From an uncultured Eubacteriales bacterium (GTDB taxonomy: Bacteria > Bacillota > Clostridia > Oscillospirales > Oscillospiraceae), in NCBI GenBank assembly GCA_900546615.1, contig URDJ01000012.1:1-64000 (forward strand): a DNA stretch of 64,000 bases, given 5' to 3'. Shown piece after piece: positions 8,064-16,240 of the stretch; positions within the stretch are counted from its first letter, which is position 1; each line of letters starts with the position of its first letter. The position numbers and the translations under genes were made by a program. A model generated the notes under the pieces. The model searched no databases. It was not told the origin of the DNA and worked only from the letters and a program-made list of their open reading frames with translations.

Positions 8064-10145
8064 CTATCTCGCGTTATCGCTGTTCGGGCGGACGATCTTG
8101 TAATACGACCTTGCGGTTAGGGCGTACACGATGGCGTACACCGCGCAGAACACCAGCAGCGTGCCGAGCGTGCAGAGCGCCGTGAGCCTCATGTTGGTCA
8201 GCGAGAAGAGCCTGAGCAGCTGCACGACCAGGTTGAAGTCAAAGGCTATATGCACCGCCGCCACCAGTATGGGCATGAAGAACACCGTCAGTATCTGGCT
8301 GCGTATGGCGCGGCGTGCCTCGCGCTCCGAGAGGCCGACCTTGCGCATGATGTCGAAGCGGGCATTGTCCTCGTAGCCCTCGGAGACCTGCTTGTAGTAG
8401 ATGATGAGCACCGTCGCCATAAGGAACACGATGCCGAGGAACACGCCGAGGAAGAGGAAGCCGCCGGAGAGGCCGTAGACCTCCTGCTCCGCCACGGAGC
8501 GCAGGTCGATGCGCAGCACGTCGTAGTAGCCCGCGTCCGCGCCCTCGTCCTCGCGCGAGGCGGCGAAGTAGTCGTCCACCATGGCGGAGAGCGCCTCGTC
8601 CGAGGCCTCGAAGTCGTACTGCCCGCGCCAGACGTACGAGCCGTTCTCCTGCCCCGCGACGAGCTCCAGCAGCGCCGCACGGTCGGGCACGACGAGGACT
8701 ATCTCGTCGTCCTCCTCCGACCAGTTTACGGCCACCCTGTTGAGCACTACCTGCACGGCCGTGAGCTTCGCCTCGCCGGCAAAGCCTATGCTGACCGTGC
8801 CGCCGTCCCTGTCAAGGAAGCTCAGCGCGTCCAACTGCCCATAGCCCGAGGGCACGTGCGCCAGCGCCTCGCCTGCGGCCAATTCAGGAACCGGCTCGCC
8901 CGTGAGCTGCGCGTAGGTCTCGGCGCTGACGGCCATGACCCGACGTATGCCGCCGGCAGGAACCTCTGCCGTAAACTCATAGTACTCCACCGCCGACGCC
9001 GACGAGGGCGTCAGCTTGTGCTCCGCGAACCAGTCCTCGAACCAGGCGTCCATGGCCGCGGCATCGTAGGGCGTTCGGTACTCGATGGTCTCCTCGCCCG
9101 TCTCCTCGTTGTAGACGTGATCTTCGTTGGAGCTGGCATAATACGTCGCCTCCACCACCACGTCGGCGGGGCAGTAGGCGTTCACCTGTTCCGCGCTGCC
9201 AAGGTAGAGCGAGAGCGTGCCGCTGACCATGACCATGACCATGGTGCAGAGGATGCAGATGTTCGCAAGGCCCACGGCGTTGCGCTTCATGCGGTAGAGC
9301 ATGCCCGAGACGCTGATAAAGTGCTTGGCCTTGTAGTAATAGCGCTTGTTGCGCCGGAGCGCCTTCAAAACCGCGATGGATACCGAGGTAAAAAGGCAGT
9401 AGGTGCCGATTATGACGGCGAAGACCGCGAGGAAGTACACCGCCACGGCCATGCCGGGGTTGTCCACAAGTGTGGCCACAACGTAGCCGGCGCCGAGGGT
9501 GAGTATCCCCACTATTGTGAGGAACCAGCTGGCTTTCGGCTCTTTCTCACCCACATTTCCACCACGAAGCAGCTCTATTGGTTTGGAAAGCCCCACCCGC
9601 GCGAGATTCGTGATGAGTGTCAGGAGTATCAGCCCCGCGAAAAAGAGCACGACGATGAGGATGGCGATGGGCTGCACAGAGAAGCCGAAGGGTACGGGAA
9701 GGCGCATTAGTCGGAACAGCAGCAGGCTCACGAGCTTGTGGAGCAGTATGCCCACGGCGAGGCCGCCGCCTATGCCGATGAGGCCGATGTAGAGCGACTC
9801 GAAGACCATGATGCCGGCGATGTTCGTCTTGCTCATGCCGAGCACGCTGTAGAGGCCCAGCTCCTTCTGCCGCCGCTTCATCAGGAAGCTGTTCGTGTAG
9901 AGCAGGAAGATGCAGGAAAACAGCCCGAGGACAAACATGCCGAGGGTCATGAACATGGAGACGTAGACCGGGCCGTTTGTTGTTCCCGCGGCGAGCGCGT
10001 CCGTGCCGGGGTCGGAGACGATAGCGGCCATGATGTAGAAGGCCGCGGCCGTGCCGATGACGGTGAGCAGGTACGGCACATAGAAGCGGCGGTTTGACTT
10101 CATGCTCCGCGCCGCCAGCTTTGGGTAAAACGAGAGCTTACGCAC
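8064..10145 (-). CDS. BceB-type ABC transporter permease (FtsX fold)
   Basis: A membrane subunit of the BceAB/peptide-detoxification type, about 693 aa. The N terminus RKLSFYPKLAARSMKSN with a first helix at about 20-40 is characteristic, followed by FtsX-like helices (for example KELGLYSVLGMSKTNI). A large extracytoplasmic region of about 200 residues lies between helices 7 and 8, at roughly residues 320-530. Such pumps free lipid II-cycle intermediates from bacitracin-like peptides or lantibiotics. GTG 10145 fits the family N terminus; GTG 10154 is possible. It overlaps the ATPase gene. Confidence 0.88.
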   Translation of the reverse strand: MRKLSFYPKLAARSMKSNRRFYVPYLLTVIGTAAAFYIMAAIVSDPGTDALAAGTTNGPVYVSMFMTLGMFVLGLFSCIFLLYTNSFLMKRRQKELGLYSVLGMSKTNIAGIMVFESLYIGLIGIGGGLAVGILLHKLVSLLLFRLMRLPVPFGFSVQPIAILIVVLFFAGLILLTLITNLARVGLSKPIELLRGGNVGEKEPKASWFLTIVGILTLGAGYVVATLVDNPGMAVAVYFLAVFAVIIGTYCLFTSVSIAVLKALRRNKRYYYKAKHFISVSGMLYRMKRNAVGLANICILCTMVMVMVSGTLSLYLGSAEQVNAYCPADVVVEATYYASSNEDHVYNEETGEETIEYRTPYDAAAMDAWFEDWFAEHKLTPSSASAVEYYEFTAEVPAGGIRRVMAVSAETYAQLTGEPVPELAAGEALAHVPSGYGQLDALSFLDRDGGTVSIGFAGEAKLTAVQVVLNRVAVNWSEEDDEIVLVVPDRAALLELVAGQENGSYVWRGQYDFEASDEALSAMVDDYFAASREDEGADAGYYDVLRIDLRSVAEQEVYGLSGGFLFLGVFLGIVFLMATVLIIYYKQVSEGYEDNARFDIMRKVGLSEREARRAIRSQILTVFFMPILVAAVHIAFDFNLVVQLLRLFSLTNMRLTALCTLGTLLVFCAVYAIVYALTARSYYKIVRPNSDNAR

Positions 10146-10905
10146 CGAGCTCACCGCCTTGCGCGATAACGGTCAGGGTGTCGGAGATCTTTGCGAACAT
10201 CTGCTCGGCGGTCTGGCCCGCGCGGTAGAGTTGGTGATAGATCTCGCCGTCCCTGAGAAAGAGCACACGGCCCGCGTGGGAGGCGGCGTTCACGGAGTGG
10301 GTGACCATGAGGATGGTCTGGCCGTCCTCGTTTATCTCGCCGAAAAGCCTGAGCAGGGCGTCGGTGGCGCGGGAGTCGAGCGCGCCGGTAGGCTCGTCCG
10401 CGAGGATGATGCGCGGGTTGGTGATGAGCGCCCTTGCGACCGCGGCGCGCTGCTTCTCGCCGCCGGAGACCTCGTAAGGGTACTTGCCAAGGAGCTGGGC
10501 GATGCCGAGCTTCTGCGCCAGAGGTCCGATGCGCCCGCTCATCTCCTCGTAGCTCTTGCCCGCGAGGACGAGGGGCAGGAAGATGTTGTCCCGCAGGGTG
10601 AAGGTGTCGAGCAGGTTGAAGTCCTGAAAGACGAAGCCCAGCTTGTCGCGCCGGAAGGCGGCCAGTTCGCGCTCGGGGATGGCTGTGATGTCGCGCCCGT
10701 CGAGCAGCACCCGGCCCGAGGTCGGCTTGTCGAGCGCGGCGAGGATGTTCAGCAGCGTCGTCTTGCCGGAGCCGGACTCGCCCATGATGGCGACGTACTC
10801 GCCCTCGACGACGGAAAAGCTGACGCTCGATAGCGCCTGCACCTGCGAGCCGCCGAAACGCGTTGTGTATATCTTTTTCAGGTTCGATACCTCAAGCAAT
10901 GACAT
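10138..10905 (-). CDS. BceA-type ABC transporter ATP-binding protein
   Basis: ATPase subunit, 255 aa, pairing with the permease encoded next. It has Walker A GESGSGKTT, the Q-loop FVFQDFNLLD, the signature VSGGEKQRAAVARAL, Walker B ILADEPTGALD and the switch His in MVTHS. The ATG at 10905 is preceded by AAGGAGG at good spacing. The N terminus SLLEVSNLKKIYTTRFGG is typical of antimicrobial-peptide transporters. A BceR-type operator lies upstream at 10995-11008, which supports this subfamily, yet no bceRS pair adjoins it. Confidence 0.92.
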   Translation of the reverse strand: MSLLEVSNLKKIYTTRFGGSQVQALSSVSFSVVEGEYVAIMGESGSGKTTLLNILAALDKPTSGRVLLDGRDITAIPERELAAFRRDKLGFVFQDFNLLDTFTLRDNIFLPLVLAGKSYEEMSGRIGPLAQKLGIAQLLGKYPYEVSGGEKQRAAVARALITNPRIILADEPTGALDSRATDALLRLFGEINEDGQTILMVTHSVNAASHAGRVLFLRDGEIYHQLYRAGQTAEQMFAKISDTLTVIAQGGELGA

Positions 10906-10935
10906 TTTTTGTACCTCCTTCTGGATCACGCCCCT

Positions 10936-10964
10936 ATGATACCAGACCCGGACGCCCCGTTCCA
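10936..10964 (-). promoter_or_regulatory. Candidate activator-dependent promoter of the ABC operon
   Basis: On the minus strand TGGAAC (10964-10959), 17 bp, then TATCAT (10941-10936). The -35 is poor, as expected where a response regulator supplies contact from an upstream site. Confidence 0.4.
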
Positions 10965-10994
10965 TCGATTTGCCTTACATTTCGGCCTCTAATG

Positions 10995-11008
10995 TGACAT
11001 TTCTGTAA
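10995..11008. promoter_or_regulatory. BceR-like operator
   Basis: TGACA-TTTC-TGTAA matches exactly the published BceR-like consensus TNACA-N4-TGTAA. Its centre lies about 37 bp upstream of the candidate -35 of the ABC operon. It could also affect the divergent SLH gene. Confidence 0.6.
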
Positions 11009-11089
11009 GGTTGCGGCCAGGGGGATTTCACTACTTGTATTATTACACTTGGTATGATATCTTTAAGAATAAAGGAGGAGGTAGACAAA

Positions 11090-12763
11090 ATGAAGAACAA
11101 ATTAGTTAAGTTTATATTTATTGCGCTTGTCCTCTGCCTGGCAGCGGCCACGCTCGCCATGGGCGCGTTTGCTTCGAGTTCTGGTGAACCGGCAGAGCCG
11201 ACTACGTCAGATACGACGGAGGAATCGCCGGCGGCGACGTACACGATAACGTGTGCGGAGGCCGAGCACGGTGCGGTGACCGTAAGTACCACTGCGGCCG
11301 CAGCAGACACGACCATCACGGTCTATGTCCATCCCGATCCGGGCTATGAGCTGAACACACTCACGGTGAAAGAGGCAGAACTGAACGAAAGCAATAACAC
11401 CTTCACCATGCCCGCCAGTGACGTCACCATTACCGCGACGTTCAAGGTGGCAGAATACAGCGTTACAGCTACCGCTGGCGCAAACGGCAGCATAACCGTA
11501 TCTAAACCCAGTAACGGCAGTTATTATTACTACGGCGAGCTGGTTACTGTCACAGTCACGCCTGACGATGGCTACTATCTTAAGTCACTTACGGTCGGAG
11601 GAGACCCGGTTTACGCCGATTATAACTGGTATTACGGCTACACCTGCAGCTTCTATATCTACGAAGACACCACGGTCTCCGCAACGTTCACCGACGAGCT
11701 GACCGTCAGCGTCAGTTATAACGGCTACGGCAATTATGGCACAGCCGCTGTCTCTGGCGACTACTGGCAGGACGACGAGTTCGACTACGGCGAAACAGTT
11801 TATATCGAGTGCTATCCCGAGGACGGCTACGCGGTGGACGAGATCACCGTCACCGACCTGGTGACCGGCAGGAGCATTGCCGTCAGCGAGAGCTTTTATG
11901 AGGACTATTTCTACTTCACGATGCCCGAGCACCCGGTCAGAGTCTATGTAAAGTTCATCGAGGGCGAGTACAAGGTCAATGTCGAGAAGTCCGAGCACGG
12001 CACCGTCTCTGTAGACATCAAGAACGCCTCCGAGGACGACAGGGTGACTATTACCGTGAAGCCGGACAAGGACTACAAGCTCACCTGGCTCTACGTCAAG
12101 GGCGAGGACGGCACGAGTGTCTCCTACTCCGAATCTCCCTTCACGGAGAACACCTATTACTTCTACATGCCCGATCAGGACGTGACCATCACCGCCATTT
12201 TCGGCTATGCCTACAAGGACCTGCCCTTCACCGACGTGCACTCCTGGGACTGGTTCTATGAGCCGGTGCAGTTCGTCTACACAATGGACATCATGAACGG
12301 CGTCACCTCCACGAGCTTCGCCCCGGACAGCAACATCACGCGGGGCATGGTGGTCACGATGCTCTGGCGTCTGGCGGGCGAGCCCTATGTGGGCGGCGGC
12401 TCCTTTGACGACGTGGCCGCGAATGAGTACTACAGCACTGCCGTGGCCTGGTCCGCCAAGAACAACATAGTAAACGGCGTCACGGACAGCACCTTCGGCG
12501 TGAACACGGATATCACCCGCGAGCAGCTCGCGGTCATCCTCTACCGCTACGCCAAGTCGCTCGGCTACAGCACCACCGGCGGCAGCCTCATTGGATACAG
12601 CGATGCCAGCAGCATCAGCGACTATGCAAAGGACGCCATGGCCTGGGCTGTGAAGAATGAGATAATCACCGGCGTGACGTATACGAGGCTCAACCCGACC
12701 GGCAACGCCACCCGCGCCGCGGTCGCGCAGATGTTCATGAACTTCTACGCCTACATCAACTGA
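11090..12763 (+). CDS. SLH protein with InlB-B-type repeats
   Basis: A 557 aa surface protein. The signal peptide covers about residues 1-28 (ending GAFASSS), then a Thr/Glu/Pro linker. Four or five beta-grasp-like repeats of the divergent InlB B-repeat kind follow, each with a pattern such as HGAVTV ... VTVTPDDGYYLKSLTV ... TFTMPASDVTITATF. Three SLH modules fill the last 165 residues (FTDVHSWDWFYEPVQFVY, FDDVAANEYYSTAVAWS, YSDASSISDYAKDAMAWA). GGAGGAGG lies upstream of ATG 11090. It is probably wall-anchored and displays the repeats outward. Related products lie at 12798 and 30750. Confidence 0.88.
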   Translation: MKNKLVKFIFIALVLCLAAATLAMGAFASSSGEPAEPTTSDTTEESPAATYTITCAEAEHGAVTVSTTAAAADTTITVYVHPDPGYELNTLTVKEAELNESNNTFTMPASDVTITATFKVAEYSVTATAGANGSITVSKPSNGSYYYYGELVTVTVTPDDGYYLKSLTVGGDPVYADYNWYYGYTCSFYIYEDTTVSATFTDELTVSVSYNGYGNYGTAAVSGDYWQDDEFDYGETVYIECYPEDGYAVDEITVTDLVTGRSIAVSESFYEDYFYFTMPEHPVRVYVKFIEGEYKVNVEKSEHGTVSVDIKNASEDDRVTITVKPDKDYKLTWLYVKGEDGTSVSYSESPFTENTYYFYMPDQDVTITAIFGYAYKDLPFTDVHSWDWFYEPVQFVYTMDIMNGVTSTSFAPDSNITRGMVVTMLWRLAGEPYVGGGSFDDVAANEYYSTAVAWSAKNNIVNGVTDSTFGVNTDITREQLAVILYRYAKSLGYSTTGGSLIGYSDASSISDYAKDAMAWAVKNEIITGVTYTRLNPTGNATRAAVAQMFMNFYAYIN

Positions 12764-12797
12764 AAACAGCAACTGAGTCATCACGGGGGTGTCCCAC

Positions 12798-13676
12798 ATG
12801 AAAAAGAGAGTTTTCTGTCTCCTGCTGGCGGCGGCGCTGCTGTGCAGCGGCGCGCTGGCGGCGGGACAGGAGAAGCACAGCGTGAAGGCAATCTGTGACA
12901 GCCGCTTCGGCAGCGTCTCGGTGGACAGCGCCGAGGCCGCGGCGGAGGATAATATCTATTTCCATGTCACAGTGAAGGCGGGCTATCTGCCCGAGAACCC
13001 GAAAATCACGACCGCCTCGGGCAAGGCGGTACAGTGCTACGTCTCCGGCACGGAGGGCGCGGTGCACAGCTACTATTTCCTGATGCCCGACGAGGACGTG
13101 ACGATCAGCGTGAGCTTCACTATCGAGGACGCTCCCTTTGACGACGTGACCACCGCGGACTGGTTCTGCGACGAGGTGCTGACAGCCTGCAAGGCCGGTA
13201 TAATGAGCGGCACCGGCGAGCGGACGTTCAGCCCGAACACGGCGACGGACCGCGGCATGCTGGTTACGATGCTCTGGCGCATGGCGGGCTCTCCCGAGCC
13301 CGCGTCCGCAGCTGCGTTCATCGACGTGGCCGAGGGCGAGTACTACGCGAAGGCCGTGGGCTGGGCCTCAGAAAACGGCATAGTCGAGGGCTACGAGGAC
13401 GGCACTTTCCGCCCGGCCTCTCCCATCACGCGCGAGCAGTTCGCGGCGATACTATACAGGTACGCGAAGCACAGCGGCGCGGACGTGTCGAAGACCGCGG
13501 AGCTTACGAAGTTCAGCGACGCGGGCAGCGTCGGCTCTTGGGCGATCGAGGCCATGAAATGGGCCGTGGCGAGCGGCATCATAGGCGGCGCTGAGGGGAA
13601 CCTCATCTCGCCTCAGGGCAGCGCCACAAGAGCGCAGACCGCAGTGATGCTGGTGCGCTACTCCGGCCTGAACTGA
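12798..13676 (+). CDS. Short SLH protein with one B-type repeat
   Basis: A 292 aa exported protein: signal peptide at about 1-23 (KKRVFCLLLAAALLCSGALA), one beta repeat (ending SYYFLMPDEDVTISVSF, about residues 30-110), then three SLH modules (DDVTTADWFCDEVLTAC, FIDVAEGEYYAKAVGWA, FSDAGSVGSWAIEAMKWA). It reads like a reduced version of the preceding gene, which ends 34 nt upstream, suggesting tandem duplication and cotranscription. ATG 12798 has GGGGGT at good spacing. Confidence 0.87.
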   Translation: MKKRVFCLLLAAALLCSGALAAGQEKHSVKAICDSRFGSVSVDSAEAAAEDNIYFHVTVKAGYLPENPKITTASGKAVQCYVSGTEGAVHSYYFLMPDEDVTISVSFTIEDAPFDDVTTADWFCDEVLTACKAGIMSGTGERTFSPNTATDRGMLVTMLWRMAGSPEPASAAAFIDVAEGEYYAKAVGWASENGIVEGYEDGTFRPASPITREQFAAILYRYAKHSGADVSKTAELTKFSDAGSVGSWAIEAMKWAVASGIIGGAEGNLISPQGSATRAQTAVMLVRYSGLN

Positions 13677-13685
13677 CATAATAGG

Positions 13686-13728
13686 ACGCGCGCGGAAAAT
13701 TTCTGTTGACTTTCCGCGCGCGTTGTTT
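13686..13728 (+). terminator. Terminator after the SLH gene pair
   Basis: The stem ACGCGCGCGGAAA pairs with TTTCCGCGCGCGT and is followed by TGTTTTAT. Its 3' arm overlaps the tRNA-Trp promoter. Confidence 0.85.
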
Positions 13729-13734
13729 TATATT
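13706..13734 (+). promoter_or_regulatory. Promoter for tRNA-Trp
   Basis: TTGACT (13706-13711), a 17 bp spacer, then TATATT (13729-13734). The spacer is formed by the 3' arm of the preceding terminator. Confidence 0.7.
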
Positions 13735-13749
13735 ATTAGAGCAACTCAA

Positions 13750-13825
13750 AGGGGAATAGCTCAGTTGGCAGAGCGACGGTCTCCAAAACCGTAGGCCGAG
13801 GGTTCGAAACCTTCTTCCCCTGCCA
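13750..13825 (+). tRNA. tRNA-Trp (CCA anticodon)
   Basis: Complete cloverleaf: acceptor AGGGGAA with TTCCCCT, anticodon stem ACGGT/ACCGT around loop CTCCAAA (anticodon CCA), T arm GAGGG-TTCGAAA-CCTTC, discriminator G and encoded CCA. It has its own promoter and a terminator immediately downstream. Confidence 0.97.
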
Positions 13826-13826
13826 G

Positions 13827-13856
13827 AAAAAACCGCTGTAAAACAGCGGTTTTTTC
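13827..13856 (+). terminator. Terminator after tRNA-Trp
   Basis: AACCGCTGT pairs with ACAGCGGTT, with A and T runs on either side. It may also stop the minus-strand amidase transcript. Confidence 0.85.
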
Positions 13857-13875
13857 TGCTTTTTATGAACAGATT

Positions 13876-14427
13876 TCAGCAGGCCCCCGGCAGGGCGAGA
13901 CCGTTGAGCAGGTTTGAGAAGCAGCCCGGGTCGGGGGAGCGCGCGGCGCGGGCGCCGAGTATTTTGAGCGGGCGGAGCTGCTCGTATGTGTAGCTTTCGA
14001 GCGGGCGGTCGAGGGCGTCGAAGCTGTGGGCGGCGACGAGGTATCCGCCACGGAGCAGGCCGGTGATGAGGAGCGTGTGGTAAAAGCGGCCCGTGCCGTC
14101 GCCCAGCTGTATGAGGTCGCCGACAGTGAGTTCACCGATGTCCGCGTCGCGGGCGTATGGCCCGGCGCCGGGGTTGGAGGTCAGGAAGTTATAGAGGTAC
14201 TGCACGCCTGTCCATGCGGGTGCGCGGTCGGAGGCGTTCCTGTAGTACCATCCGAAGGTGGGTGTGCAGTTCATTACGCAGCAGCCCGCAAGCAGGCATT
14301 GCGAGATGAAGTTGGTGCAGTCGCCGCCAATGCCGGTAAAGTTGTAAAACAGCGGATTGCGCGAGTACGCCCAGCGCCGGGCATATGCCACCGCCCGCTG
14401 TCTGTCGTATCCCAGCTCCTTGAGCAT
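13876..14427 (-). CDS. Putative amidase-domain protein (Amidase_6)
   Basis: A 183 aa protein consisting almost wholly of the putative amidase domain. The family motif AYARRWAYSRNPLFYNF is followed by GIGGDCTNFISQC with the presumed catalytic Cys, and a later TLLIT and AAHSFDA region supplies the His. Members are predicted NlpC/P60-like peptidases of the cell wall. No signal peptide is visible, unusual for a wall enzyme, so it may act inside or be released by lysis. The ATG follows directly on a strong hairpin whose 3' arm contains the likely ribosome binding site. Confidence 0.75.
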   Translation of the reverse strand: MLKELGYDRQRAVAYARRWAYSRNPLFYNFTGIGGDCTNFISQCLLAGCCVMNCTPTFGWYYRNASDRAPAWTGVQYLYNFLTSNPGAGPYARDADIGELTVGDLIQLGDGTGRFYHTLLITGLLRGGYLVAAHSFDALDRPLESYTYEQLRPLKILGARAARSPDPGCFSNLLNGLALPGAC

Positions 14428-14428
14428 A

Positions 14429-14471
14429 AAAACATCACCTCACCGTATGATACGCGGCGAGGTGATGTTTT
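14429..14471 (-). terminator. Hairpin between bioY and the amidase gene
   Basis: AAAACATCACCTC pairs with GAGGTGATGTTTT (13 bp), followed on the minus strand by T residues. It should terminate bioY, but its 3' arm also carries GAGGTGAT, the likely ribosome binding site of the amidase gene starting at 14427. Confidence 0.75.
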
Positions 14472-14475
14472 GCTG

Positions 14476-15012
14476 TTATGTGCGCTGCGCACAGTAGGGA
14501 GCCAGCCGCTTCGTCAGCGCAGCGGCCAGGAAGATCTTTGCGGCATCGGCAGGGATGAAAGGCAGTACGCAGGCGGTCAGGACGGCCGAGACGCTCGCTG
14601 CTTCCCCTGCCCGCGCGTAAACGGCCACATACCAGGCCGTGCCCAGAGCGTAGCAGCACAGCAGTCCCGCACCCATTGAAAGCAGCAGCGCCGGCAGGCC
14701 GCGGCCCAGCCGCTCCGCACCAAACCCGGTGACGGCGGCAGCCGGCAGAAAGCCCAGAATATAGCCGCCGGTCGCCCCGAACAGCGCCCCCACGCCCCCA
14801 TTAAAGCCGGCAAACACCGGCAAGCCCAGTGCCCCGAGCATAATATACAGCCCCAGCGCCAGCGCACCGCGCCGTGCGCCCAGCGTCCCTCCCACGGCAA
14901 ACACCGCGAAGGTCTGCATCGTGAATGGAATAGCAGCCGGTACGTTCAGCCAGGCGCACAGAGAGATAAGTGCCGCAGATATTGAGATGTACGCCATGTC
15001 ACGTGTTCCCAT
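14476..15012 (-). CDS. bioY: Biotin transporter BioY (ECF S component)
   Basis: A 178 aa membrane protein, the biotin-binding S component of an energy-coupling-factor transporter. Family features are SAALISLCAWLNVPAAIPFTMQ in helix 1, the substrate-loop residues around GGTLGARRGALALGLYIMLGALGLPVFAG, and GATGGYILGF. Six helices are expected. It needs the shared EcfAA'T module, which is not in this window. ATG 15012 has GGAGG 4 nt upstream. It follows nagA by 28 nt, so the two are probably cotranscribed. Confidence 0.92.
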   Translation of the reverse strand: MGTRDMAYISISAALISLCAWLNVPAAIPFTMQTFAVFAVGGTLGARRGALALGLYIMLGALGLPVFAGFNGGVGALFGATGGYILGFLPAAAVTGFGAERLGRGLPALLLSMGAGLLCCYALGTAWYVAVYARAGEAASVSAVLTACVLPFIPADAAKIFLAAALTKRLAPYCAQRT

Positions 15013-15040
15013 ACATCCTCCGCGCGGGGGCCGCAAGCCC

Positions 15041-16147
15041 TCAGCCCACGACCTTTTCGCCGCCGACGAAGACCATCTTCACGTTGAGGTCCGCATCCAG
15101 TACTGTAACGTCGGCGCGCTTGCCGGGGGCCAGCTCTCCGCAGTCGGTAAGCCGCGCGGCCCGGGCCGGGATGCTCGTCGCGGCAGCTATGGCGCGCTCG
15201 ACCGGGATGCCGAACTTCACGGCCCGGCGCACGGCTTCACCCACGCTGATGCAGCTGCCAGCCAGCGTGCCGTCCAGAAGCCGCGCCACGCCGCCGCCGA
15301 GCTTTATTGGCAGGCCGCCCAGCTCATAGTCGCCGTCGGGCATGCCCGCGCAGCGCAGCGAGTCGGATACCAGCGCGAGACGGCCCTCAAAAAGCTGCAT
15401 GGCGCAGCGCACCGCCGAGGGGTGGATGTGCAGCCCGTCGCAGATAAGCTCCACCGTCGCGCCTGCGTCGAAGGCAGCACCGATGACGCCCGGTTTGCGG
15501 TGGTGCAGGCCCGGCATGCCGTTAAAGAGGTGCGTCGCGTGGCTGGCCCCGGCCGCGTACGCACGCATGGCCGTGTCATAGTCAGCCTCTGTGTGGCCGA
15601 TCGAGACCGTGCAGACGGGCGAAACGCGCTTGACAAACTCAATGCCGCCCTCCTCCTCAGGGGCCACGGTCACGAGCTTCACGGCCCCGCCGGAGGCCTC
15701 GTGCAGGCGCATGAACATGTCCGCATCGGGCTTGTGCAGGTTCTCTGGGTTCTGCGCACCGCGCTTGGCGTAGGAGAGGAACGGTCCCTCCAGATGTACG
15801 CCCGCGCACCTCGCGCCCGGCAGCGGCCCCGCGTCCTTCACACAGGCCATCGCAGGCATGAGCTGGTGCTCTTTGAGCGTCATCGTGGTCGCAAGAAAGC
15901 TCGTCACGCCGTTCTCGACGTAGTACCTTGAGGCAACGCCCAGAGCCTCCGGGTCGCCGTCCGAAAAGTCGCGGTTCATGTTTCCGTGGCTGTGGATATC
16001 GACATAACCGGGCACGACATAGCAGCCCTGAACGTCCACGCCCTCGCCATTAAATTCGCCCACGCCGTCGATGGTCTTGCCAAAGCTGAGCGTGCATTCG
16101 TGGAATTTTCCGTCGCGGAGGAATACCTTGCCGTTTTTAAGTAGCAT
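15041..16147 (-). CDS. nagA: N-acetylglucosamine-6-phosphate deacetylase
   Basis: Amidohydrolase-fold enzyme that removes acetate from GlcNAc-6-phosphate in amino-sugar use and peptidoglycan recycling. Motifs include the metal site GYVDIHSHG, HLEGPFLS, SIGHTEADYD, GASHATHLFNGM (His ligand plus substrate loop) and the catalytic Asp in LVSDSLR. At 368 aa the length is normal. I chose ATG 16147 because GGGAG lies 8 nt upstream; GTG 16156 is the alternative. No nagB is adjacent. It is divergent from the CofE-like gene. Confidence 0.94.
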   Translation of the reverse strand: MLLKNGKVFLRDGKFHECTLSFGKTIDGVGEFNGEGVDVQGCYVVPGYVDIHSHGNMNRDFSDGDPEALGVASRYYVENGVTSFLATTMTLKEHQLMPAMACVKDAGPLPGARCAGVHLEGPFLSYAKRGAQNPENLHKPDADMFMRLHEASGGAVKLVTVAPEEEGGIEFVKRVSPVCTVSIGHTEADYDTAMRAYAAGASHATHLFNGMPGLHHRKPGVIGAAFDAGATVELICDGLHIHPSAVRCAMQLFEGRLALVSDSLRCAGMPDGDYELGGLPIKLGGGVARLLDGTLAGSCISVGEAVRRAVKFGIPVERAIAAATSIPARAARLTDCGELAPGKRADVTVLDADLNVKMVFVGGEKVVG

Positions 16148-16175
16148 TTTTATCACTCCCGATACCTTATTTTAG

Positions 16176-16204
16176 TTGACGAATCTGCCGAATGAGAGTA
16201 TTAT
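16176..16204 (+). promoter_or_regulatory. Promoter for the CofE-like gene
   Basis: TTGACG (16176-16181), a 17 bp spacer, then TATTAT (16199-16204). It lies in the gap between the divergent nagA and CofE-like genes. Confidence 0.65.
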
Positions 16205-16240
16205 TCTTCTGTTATGAATACAATTAGGGAGGCCTGTAAA

